Origin: Prevotella sp. UBA5379
Lineage (GTDB): Bacteria > Bacteroidota > Bacteroidia > Bacteroidales > Bacteroidaceae
Assembly (NCBI GenBank): GCA_002409785.1
Contig: DHOX01000056.1
Coordinates: forward strand, 1-12,795
DNA length: 12,795 bases
Reading direction: 5' to 3'
Below the pieces are notes generated by a model. That model was given only the letters and a program-made list of their open reading frames with translations. It was not told the origin of the DNA and did not search any database. A program made the position numbers and the translations under genes. The number at the start of each line of letters is the position of its first letter. The first letter of the stretch is position 1. Shown here piece after piece: positions 7,122 through 12,795 of this stretch.

Positions 7122-8517
7122 CCCTTCCAAGTTGATACGCTTTCCAGAAATCCGGAACACCATAGCCATAGATATTATCAGGATGAACATGACGGTCTGC
7201 ACTTTCCCTGACTAAATCCATAATCTGAAAGGCCGTTTTATCCGGTAATGCCTGCCAGAGACAAGCCACCATACCGGCGATCAGAGGAGAAGCAAAGGAA
7301 GTTCCCATATCATTAAGGATCACCCCATGTCCTGTAACCACCTCCGTAGGGCTCCCGAAAGCCATGACATCAGGCTTAATCCTGCCGTCAGCAGTAGGCC
7401 CCACGGAACTGAACGGTGCATTAATCCCATTTGAGCTGATCGCACCCACCGTCAGGATGTGACGCGCATCAGCCGGAAAACTGATTTTTTTCCAGGTCCC
7501 CATACCATCATTCCCCGCACTGTTCACCAGGACGATACCTTTTCCTGCCAGTAGAGAAGCAGTACGAGAGATCAAGGCCGTCTCCCCATCCTGGTCTGCA
7601 TAACAATAGTTCTGTGTGGAATCATCAAAATCATGATAGCCCAAAGAGCTATTGATGACATCCACTCCTACAGAGTCAGCATATTCGGCTGCCTCCGCCC
7701 AGTAGTCCTCTTCAGCCTGACTTTCCGTCTGTGCATCCTCGCTCCGAAGCAACAGATAGGAAGCATCAGGAGCCGTGCCGATATAATAGTGAGGAATATC
7801 CACCGCCATAGCAGAAAGGACCATCGTGCCATGCTCGATCTCATTGAAAAGATTCTTTGATTTAGGGACCACAAAATCAGCAATCCCCACAATATGTACT
7901 GTATTGAAAGCCGGAATTTTATCCACATTCATATAGCCACCGTCTATAACCCCTATTAATTCCCCTCTTCCACGAAAGCCAGCATGATGAAGCGCAACAC
8001 CGTCCAGGTTCTCTACCTGGGCCTGCGTGGCACCATATTCATCCTTCGTATCCGTTTCCCAACTATTGAATTCTTTCTGAAATCCGGAGCGGGCACGTAA
8101 GGTAAGAGAGTCCGGAGAGGTAAAGACCTTCTTCTCGCTCCGGATAAAAGGAAGTCCCACCAGAGCCTTCAGATCTTTCCGCGAATGAATCCTGATCAAA
8201 ACCGTATTATTCCACTTGCTTTTCCCGACAATTTCTATGCCACATCCACGAAGGGCCGCGATGTAGTCCGGAGAAACCGGAAGATCTGTACTGTCTATAG
8301 CCAAGTGCTGTCTCTGCCGACGTTCCAGGGAACGCTGGGAAAGATACGCCTCCGGATGGCTAAGAGAATAGAAAGAATGGCATTTGTCCTTCAGGTAAAG
8401 GCGGTAAAGATAAGTTTTGCCTCCCGGATAGCCCACCTTGGTCAATCCTAACGGAGTGGCCAATGACAGGACACCGGAAAAGACCAGCAGGAAAGACAAA
8501 AACAGATATTTCTTCAT
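7111..8517 (-). CDS. Secreted S8 (subtilisin-like) serine peptidase
   Basis: 468 aa from ATG 8517. Upstream starts fall within the promoter, and this one gives a signal peptide (MKKYLFLSFLLVFSGVLSLA). Residues about 25-130 form an N-terminal propeptide-like region with SLSHPEAYLSQRSLERRQRQ and DLPVSPDYIAAL, which I recall from Bacteroidota S8 peptidases. The catalytic triad is Asp192 in GVIDGGYM, His229 in EHGTMVLS and Ser407 in MGTSFASPLIAG; Asn336 in NSAGNDG is the oxyanion residue. The His motif is HGTMV rather than the usual HGTHV, and the Asp motif has DGG rather than DTG. No type IX secretion C-terminal domain or lipobox is seen, so a periplasmic or simply exported enzyme is likely. It is the first gene of the unit with xseA and xseB, an odd functional pairing. 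Confidence 0.9.
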   Translation of the reverse strand: MKKYLFLSFLLVFSGVLSLATPLGLTKVGYPGGKTYLYRLYLKDKCHSFYSLSHPEAYLSQRSLERRQRQHLAIDSTDLPVSPDYIAALRGCGIEIVGKSKWNNTVLIRIHSRKDLKALVGLPFIRSEKKVFTSPDSLTLRARSGFQKEFNSWETDTKDEYGATQAQVENLDGVALHHAGFRGRGELIGVIDGGYMNVDKIPAFNTVHIVGIADFVVPKSKNLFNEIEHGTMVLSAMAVDIPHYYIGTAPDASYLLLRSEDAQTESQAEEDYWAEAAEYADSVGVDVINSSLGYHDFDDSTQNYCYADQDGETALISRTASLLAGKGIVLVNSAGNDGMGTWKKISFPADARHILTVGAISSNGINAPFSSVGPTADGRIKPDVMAFGSPTEVVTGHGVILNDMGTSFASPLIAGMVACLWQALPDKTAFQIMDLVRESADRHVHPDNIYGYGVPDFWKAYQLGRGND

Positions 8518-8546
8518 GATTCTTAGAATAATTCCCTTGTGGGTTA

Positions 8547-8578
8547 CAAAAGTACTATAAATCTTGTAAAGCGCCAAA
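8547..8578 (-). promoter_or_regulatory. Promoter of the S8 peptidase-xseA-xseB unit
   Basis: Minus strand: TTTG (8575-8578), 20 bases, TACTTTTG (8547-8554), a full consensus match. It predicts a leader of about 25 nt to ATG 8517 and rules out the in-frame starts further upstream. Confidence 0.87.
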
Positions 8579-8600
8579 CAATACAACTTTTTTAATATAG

Positions 8601-8676
8601 ACAAGTAAAAGAGGAAGCCTAATTACAGTCCAGAACGATCTATATCACTTCTTCAACTACCTCTTTTCTTTCTTGT
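8601..8676. repeat. Imperfect inverted repeat in the divergent spacer
   Basis: ACAAG (8601-8605) and AAAAGAGG (8607-8614) are mirrored by CCTCTTTT (8660-8667) and CTTGT (8672-8676), with GAAG/CTTC inside. It lies between the S8 promoter and the MATE promoter, not behind any gene, and I see no promoter box of its own. Most of the 214-base spacer (8579-8792) holds nothing else apart from the MATE promoter region. Confidence 0.3.
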
Positions 8677-8725
8677 TCAAGAATGATGATCCCCATCTCC
8701 AACTCCTTTTATTAAAAAAAGTAAC

Positions 8726-8766
8726 CAGATTCTGTCAGAGTTTGAATCTGATGAGATCCCATCTCA
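8726..8766. promoter_or_regulatory. Two adjacent inverted repeats, candidate operator of MATE gene 1
   Basis: CAGATTC (8726-8732) pairs with GAATCTG (8744-8750), and TGAGAT (8752-8757) with ATCTCA (8761-8766). The two centres are 21 bases apart, about two helical turns. The second repeat covers the place where a -33 box would lie relative to the -7 box at 8778. Repeats of this size also arise by chance; position is the main argument. Confidence 0.4.
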
Positions 8767-8777
8767 CAAAAATTCTG

Positions 8778-8785
8778 TACCTTTG
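8778..8785 (+). promoter_or_regulatory. -7 box of MATE gene 1 promoter
   Basis: TACCTTTG, a consensus -7 box. At the 20-base spacing used elsewhere in the window, the -33 position (8754-8757) reads AGAT, so no -33 box is present. Only seven bases separate the box from the ATG at 8793, which predicts an almost leaderless mRNA. Confidence 0.65.
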
Positions 8786-8792
8786 CATAAAT

Positions 8793-10148
8793 ATGGATAA
8801 CAAAAAAGCCGCACTCGAATTAGGCACCCAGCCGATAGGCCGGCTCCTCATTCAATATGCTACACCGGGAATCATCGCTATGGTAGCCTCATCGCTCTAT
8901 AACATCATTGACCGGATCTTCATCGGTCAGGTGGTAGGGCCTCTGGCCATCTCCGGTCTGGCCATCACCTTCCCGTTCATGAACCTGACCAGAGCCTTCG
9001 GGGCAGGAATAGGGGTGGGAGCATCTAATTCCATCTCCCTCAAACTCGGTCAGAAGGACTATCAGACCGCCGAAAACCTATTTGGGAACACTCTCATGCT
9101 TAACCTCATCATAGGATCTTCCGTAGGGATAATCTGTCTGATCTTTCTGGATCCCATCCTGAGATTCTTCGGAGCCAGCGATGCCACCATTCCCTACGCC
9201 CGGAGCTTTATGCAGATTCTCCTGGCGGGGAATGTTTTTGCGCACACCTATTTCGGCATGAACGCAGTACTGCGGGCATCCGGGAAACCCAAGATGGCCA
9301 TGAAGTCCGTAATATTCACGGTGGTCATGAACATTTTCCTTGACATGATCTTTATCTGGTGGCTACATTTCGGTATCCGTGGAGCAGCCTTTGCCACACT
9401 GATCTCACAAGCTCTAGCTCTCGCCTGGCAGATGAAAATATTTGCCAACAAGAACGAGTTGATACATCTTAAGAAAGGGATCTACAGGCTCCAGTCGGAA
9501 TTAGTCAAAATGATCCTGTCCATAGGGATCTCCCCTTTCCTGATGAATGTCTTCATGTGCATCGTCGTCATCATCATGAACCATCAACTGGTCAAATACG
9601 GCGGTGACCTTGCCGTCGGTTCATACGGCATTGCCAACAGTATCGCGACCGTATTCGGAATGGTCGTCATGGGCATCAACCAAGGAATGCAGCCCATTGC
9701 CGGATACAACTATGGTGCAAGGCAACCTGACCGAGTTTTCAAAGTACTTAAATTATCTATTCTTGTCGCTACGGCAGCGATGACCTGTGGCTGGATCCTC
9801 GGCGAGTTCTTCCCCTACTATTGTGCCAGAATGTTCACTTCTGATGAACAACTGATCAATCTGTCCATCAAGGCCATCCGAATAAACCTGACCATGTTCC
9901 CACTATTAGGACTACAATTTGTAACCGTCAATTTCTTCCAGTGTATCGGTAAAGTCAAGATCAGCATATTTCTCTCCATGACCCGCCAGATGCTCTTTCT
10001 CCTGCCACTGCTAGCCATACTCCCGACAATCTTTGGGTTTGACGGTGTATGGTATTCTTTACCCGGAGCCGACTTCTCTTCTGCTACGCTCTCTGCCTGT
10101 ATGCTGGCACACTTTATCCGGAGATACAAAAAGCAAAAAGCTATCTGA
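8793..10148 (+). CDS. MATE family multidrug/Na+(H+) antiporter, copy 1
   Basis: 451 aa from ATG 8793. The start is chosen because it matches the second copy and the in-frame ATG at 8751 lies upstream of the -7 box. MATE transporters are inner-membrane proteins with 12 helices that export cationic compounds in exchange for Na+ or H+. Family features: LELGTQPIGRLL at the N-terminus, ATPGIIAMVASSLYNIIDRI in helix 1, VGPLAISGLAITFPF, GKPKMAMKSVIFTVVMNIFL before mid-protein, GMQPIAGYNYGA at the start of the second half, and FFQCIGKVKISIFLSMTRQ near the end. It is probably of the MepA-like branch; the substrate cannot be told. The protein is about 70% identical by eye to the next gene, so the two are a tandem duplication. 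The tail is short and basic (YKKQKAI). Confidence 0.93.
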   Translation: MDNKKAALELGTQPIGRLLIQYATPGIIAMVASSLYNIIDRIFIGQVVGPLAISGLAITFPFMNLTRAFGAGIGVGASNSISLKLGQKDYQTAENLFGNTLMLNLIIGSSVGIICLIFLDPILRFFGASDATIPYARSFMQILLAGNVFAHTYFGMNAVLRASGKPKMAMKSVIFTVVMNIFLDMIFIWWLHFGIRGAAFATLISQALALAWQMKIFANKNELIHLKKGIYRLQSELVKMILSIGISPFLMNVFMCIVVIIMNHQLVKYGGDLAVGSYGIANSIATVFGMVVMGINQGMQPIAGYNYGARQPDRVFKVLKLSILVATAAMTCGWILGEFFPYYCARMFTSDEQLINLSIKAIRINLTMFPLLGLQFVTVNFFQCIGKVKISIFLSMTRQMLFLLPLLAILPTIFGFDGVWYSLPGADFSSATLSACMLAHFIRRYKKQKAI

Positions 10149-10279
10149 TCGACCCATAAAGACCCGCAGAAATAAACTTGTGGCACAGTCTCCAGATAAC
10201 AGGTGTACCCTACTTGCAAAAGGGCAGGGGTCAAGGAACCAACATAAAAAATAAAGGTTATCCATCATTATGAAAGAAA

Positions 10280-10299
10280 ATCACTATCTTTGCAGTGAT
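10280..10299 (+). promoter_or_regulatory. MATE gene 2 promoter inside an inverted repeat
   Basis: TATCTTTG (10285-10292) is a -7 box. The position 20 bases upstream (10261-10264) reads TCCA, so no -33 box. ATCACT (10280-10285) and AGTGAT (10294-10299) flank the -7 box as perfect 6-base arms, where a repressor could block the polymerase. Predicted leader about 39 nt. The rest of the 186-base gap after MATE gene 1 shows no recognisable feature. Confidence 0.5.
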
Positions 10300-10334
10300 C
10301 TGGCCATCCCCAACAGATAAAATGACAAAACCGA

Positions 10335-11753
10335 ATGGAAGGAACTTACGATAACAAGAAAGCCACACTGGAATTAGGCACACAACCCATAGGGAAACTA
10401 TTATGGCGATATGCTATGCCGGGGATCATCGCCATGGTAGCCTCCTCGCTCTATAACATCATTGACCGGATCTTCATCGGTCAGGTGGTAGGCCCTCTGG
10501 CCATCTCCGGCCTTGCCATCACCTTTCCGTTCATGAACCTTGCCGGAGCTTTCGGCGAAGCCATCGGAATAGGCGCATCTACTGCTATCTCCATGAAACT
10601 GGGGCAGAAAGACTATCATACCGCAGAGAATCTGCTGGGCAACACCGTGGTGCTCAATCTGATCATCGGCATTGCCGTCGGCGCCATCTGCCTGGTCTTT
10701 CTGAATCCTAGTTTGCGATTCTTCGGCGCCAGCGATGCCACCCTCCCCTATGCCCGGAGTTTCATGCAAATCATCCTGTCAGGCAACGTCATCTTCCAGA
10801 TGTACTATGGCATGAACGCCGTGCTCCGGTCTGCCAGTAAACCCAGACAGGCAATGTTCGCCACCCTCTTCACTGTAGTCATGAATATCTTCCTTGACAT
10901 GGTCTTTATCTGGTGGCTGCATTTCGGCATCCGTGGAGCAGCCTGCGCCACCTTGATTTCCATGTCCCTTGCCCTCATCTGGCAGATGAAACTGCTCTGC
11001 AACAAGAAAGAGCTCCTGCATCTCCAGAAAGGAATCTACAAGTTGAAAAAGAGACTGGTACGACTGATCCTCAGCATCGGCATATCCCCTTTTCTGATGA
11101 ACGTCTGTTCCTGCATCATCGTAATCTTCATGAATAGACAACTTGAACATTATGGAGGAGACTTTGCCGTGGGCTCCTACGGAATAGCAAATGGCATCGC
11201 TACCATATTTATCATGATCGTTTTCGGAATCAACTTGGGTATGCAACCCATAGCATCTTATAACTACGGAGCCCGGCTCTCTGACAGGCTATTCAGAGTG
11301 CTGAGATATTCCATTTACGGAGCTACAGCCGTCATGTCATCGGGATGGCTGATAGGAGAACTCCTCCCCCATTACTGTGCCCAGATGTTCACTACGGATC
11401 CCACCCTTATCAAGATGTCCGCAAAAGCTATACAGATCAACCAGCTCATGTTCCCCATTATCGGATTCCAAGTGGTGACTACTAATTTTTTCCAATTCAT
11501 CGGAAAGGTAAAAATCAGCATTTTCCTGTCCCTGTCACGACAGCTCTTGTTTCTGTTGCCACTACTATTCGTGCTACCCACCTTTTTCGGACTGGACGGT
11601 GTGTGGTCTGCACTTCCTTCCGCAGACCTCATTGCAACCATAACAGCAGCCTGCGTACTCCTTTTTCATCTCCGCAAATATAAACAGGCCATAAGTACTT
11701 CCGGCTCAAAAGCCGGTCAAGAAGAATCATCAGAACGTTATCTTAAGAAATAA
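10335..11753 (+). CDS. MATE family multidrug/Na+(H+) antiporter, copy 2
   Basis: 472 aa from ATG 10335, opening MEGTYDNKKATLELGTQPIG. An inner-membrane exporter of the same type as copy 1, with the same landmarks: MPGIIAMVASSLYNIIDRIF, VGPLAISGLAITFPFMNL, LFTVVMNIFLDMVFIWWLHF, GMQPIASYNYGARLSDR and FFQFIGKVKISIFLSLSRQ. It differs by a longer hydrophilic tail rich in Ser, Gly and Lys (from about residue 450). A 10-codon ORF starting at ATG 10322 overlaps the start out of frame and ends at 10354; it may lower translation or be meaningless. The next gene starts 17 bases after the stop with no promoter between, so MATE 2, the cytidylate-kinase-like gene and the phosphoesterase gene probably form an operon that excludes MATE 1. 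Substrate unknown. Confidence 0.93.
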   Translation: MEGTYDNKKATLELGTQPIGKLLWRYAMPGIIAMVASSLYNIIDRIFIGQVVGPLAISGLAITFPFMNLAGAFGEAIGIGASTAISMKLGQKDYHTAENLLGNTVVLNLIIGIAVGAICLVFLNPSLRFFGASDATLPYARSFMQIILSGNVIFQMYYGMNAVLRSASKPRQAMFATLFTVVMNIFLDMVFIWWLHFGIRGAACATLISMSLALIWQMKLLCNKKELLHLQKGIYKLKKRLVRLILSIGISPFLMNVCSCIIVIFMNRQLEHYGGDFAVGSYGIANGIATIFIMIVFGINLGMQPIASYNYGARLSDRLFRVLRYSIYGATAVMSSGWLIGELLPHYCAQMFTTDPTLIKMSAKAIQINQLMFPIIGFQVVTTNFFQFIGKVKISIFLSLSRQLLFLLPLLFVLPTFFGLDGVWSALPSADLIATITAACVLLFHLRKYKQAISTSGSKAGQEESSERYLKK

Positions 11754-11770
11754 CATAATGAGCATACAGT

Positions 11771-12436
11771 ATGAAAGATGAAAAAATCATCATAACGGTT
11801 GGAAGGCAAATTGGAAGCGGTGGAAGGACCATCGCCAGGATTTTATCAGACGAGTTTCACTGCACTTTCTACGACAAGGAAATCCTCAACTTAGCCGCAA
11901 GAGAGAGTGGGTTATGTGAAAAATTCTTCGAAGAGAATGATGAGCGCAAAGGCACTTTCGGCAGTCTGTCCCACTTTCAGATCCCCTTTATCAGCGGAGG
12001 CAACACTTATGACAGTACGAGCCCTCAGGAACAGGTATATCAGTTTCAGAGTGACGTTATCCGGAAAGCAGCTGAAAAGGGGAGTTGCGTATTCGTCGGC
12101 AGGACAGCAGACTATCTGCTAAAGGACCATAAAGACATTGTCAATATCTTTATTACTGCTATCCCTGAAGCACGGGTAAAAAGAGTTTGTCAACGTATGA
12201 ACATAGATGCAGGGGACGCCCGAAAGTATATCAAGGAACAGGAACGGGGAAGAGCATTGTATTACAATTTTTATACTGGAAAAAAATGGGGATTCAGCAC
12301 TAGTTATGACCTGTGCATTGACTCCTCCGTCCTTGGCATAAAAGCCACGGCAGACTACATAGCCGAATTTATCAGACAAAGATTCAAATGCTCCGGGGAA
12401 AAAGGAGCAATCCAAAAAGAAAAAGAACAAGAATGA
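11771..12436 (+). CDS. Cytidylate kinase-like family protein (Cytidylate_kin_2)
   Basis: 221 aa, cytosolic, a P-loop nucleoside-monophosphate-kinase fold. The N-terminal P-loop is GRQIGSGGRTIA (11-22), with GGR-T in place of the usual GKS/T, as is normal for this subfamily. Next come FYDKEILNLAA (33-43), VFVGRTADYLL (107-117), the basic segment RVKRVCQRM (135-143) and the C-terminal RALYYNFYTGKKWG and YDLCIDSS. Proteins of this family resemble CMP kinase, but the true substrate is generally not known; this is not the housekeeping cmk. It starts 17 bases after MATE copy 2, and its TGA overlaps the ATG of the next gene, pointing to translational coupling. The lysine- and glutamate-rich end (KGAIQKEKEQE) looks disordered. 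Confidence 0.9.
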   Translation: MKDEKIIITVGRQIGSGGRTIARILSDEFHCTFYDKEILNLAARESGLCEKFFEENDERKGTFGSLSHFQIPFISGGNTYDSTSPQEQVYQFQSDVIRKAAEKGSCVFVGRTADYLLKDHKDIVNIFITAIPEARVKRVCQRMNIDAGDARKYIKEQERGRALYYNFYTGKKWGFSTSYDLCIDSSVLGIKATADYIAEFIRQRFKCSGEKGAIQKEKEQE

Positions 12437-12795
12437 AGAAAATTGGAATTATCAGTGACACCCACAGCTACTGGGATGACCGCTATGAGAAATATTTCGG
12501 CCAGTGTGACGAGATATGGCATGCCGGAGACATTGGTTCCCTAGAACTGGCTGACAAATTTGAAGCCATGCACCCAGTATTCCGTGCCGTCTACGGGAAT
12601 TGTGACGGTAATGAACTCCGGGAGAGATACCCAGAGATCCTCCGGTTCAAATGCGAAGACGTGGATGTGCTCATCAAGCATATCGGTGGATACCCCGGAC
12701 ATTATGACCGAAGCGTGAGAGGGATGCTTTATGCCAGTCCGCCCCAACTCTTTATCGACGGACATTCCCACATCCTGAAAATCAAATACGACAAG
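12433..12795 (+). CDS. YfcE/MJ0936-type metallophosphoesterase, C-terminus cut by window edge
   Basis: 121 codons from ATG 12433 to the window end, still open; family members are usually about 150-180 aa. Calcineurin-like phosphodiesterases of this group use two metal ions, and YfcE hydrolyses test phosphodiesters. Metal-binding motifs are in order: SDTHS (Asp9, His11), HAGDIG (Asp33), YGNCD (Asn56), IKHIGGYPG (His83, the usual THG position) and DGHSH at about residues 109-113. The GGYPGHYD segment is longer than the plain THG of YfcE but is, as I recall, common in Bacteroidota. It shares ATGA with the stop of the kinase-like gene, so both are probably co-translated. The physiological substrate is unknown. 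Confidence 0.93.
   Translation, partial: MKKIGIISDTHSYWDDRYEKYFGQCDEIWHAGDIGSLELADKFEAMHPVFRAVYGNCDGNELRERYPEILRFKCEDVDVLIKHIGGYPGHYDRSVRGMLYASPPQLFIDGHSHILKIKYDK

Noticed and set aside
8518..8604. Longer N-terminus for the S8 peptidase
   Set aside because: It would run through the consensus promoter 8547-8578 and place the signal peptide internally.
8673..8792. Longer N-terminus for MATE copy 1
   Set aside because: It would include the -7 box and has no counterpart in copy 2.
10149..10279. tRNA-like or gene-remnant sequence between the MATE genes
   Set aside because: I looked for tRNA arms and coding remnants on both strands; only a weak CCCT/AGGG pairing was found, with no cloverleaf or T-run.
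10401..11246. Long minus-strand ORFs opposite MATE copy 2 (122 and 155 codons)
   Set aside because: They are antisense to a well-supported membrane protein, with acidic, His-rich translations typical of reversed transmembrane codons.
1..12795. Mobile element, CRISPR or defence system
   Set aside because: No transposase, integrase, terminal repeats, regular repeat-spacer pattern or defence domains were seen; nearly all coding space is taken by recognised families.

Overview
The window looks like a chromosomal segment of a Bacteroidales bacterium, probably close to Prevotellaceae. Three things point there. The promoters have the Bacteroidota form (TTTG, about 20 bases, TAnnTTTG). Starts lack obvious Shine-Dalgarno sequences. 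The Mrp, TrmB, IlvE, XseA and S8 peptidase proteins read like the Bacteroidales versions of those families. This placement rests on recalled family sequences, not on a search. The content is mostly housekeeping. I see no phage, insertion sequence, CRISPR array, rRNA or tRNA.

Layout, left to right. (1) Positions 1-1087, minus strand: an almost complete Mrp/NBP35-type Fe-S carrier ATPase, cut by the window edge. (2) Positions 1088-1467: 380 bases without a convincing gene. They hold two divergent promoters and an apparent leader of about 265 nt for mrp. (3) Positions 1468-3357, plus strand: a secreted GH115 (alpha-glucuronidase family) relative whose catalytic-core region appears strongly shortened. 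(4) Positions 3392-4162, minus: trmB, the tRNA m7G46 methyltransferase. (5) Positions 4281-5297, minus: ilvE, the branched-chain aminotransferase, with a terminator that abuts the trmB promoter. (6) Positions 5478-8517, minus: an apparent operon of a secreted subtilisin-like protease, xseA and xseB (both subunits of exonuclease VII), behind a textbook promoter. (7) Positions 8793-11753, plus: two tandem, closely related MATE efflux transporters, each with its own -7 box. (8) Positions 11771-12795, plus: a cytidylate-kinase-like protein, then the start of a YfcE-type metallophosphoesterase with a 4-base stop/start overlap. Both are probably co-transcribed with the second MATE gene.

How the parts relate. 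Five promoters (mrp, GH115-like, trmB, ilvE, S8 peptidase) share exactly 20 bases between a -33 TTTG-like box and a -7 TAnnTTTG box. The two MATE promoters lack the -33 box and have inverted repeats in or beside the promoter, which suggests separate regulation. I do not see a clearly new multi-gene system. The points most worth a second look are the core-reduced GH115 protein lying between trmB and mrp, the long mrp leader, and the MATE pair with its unusual promoters and near-leaderless first gene.
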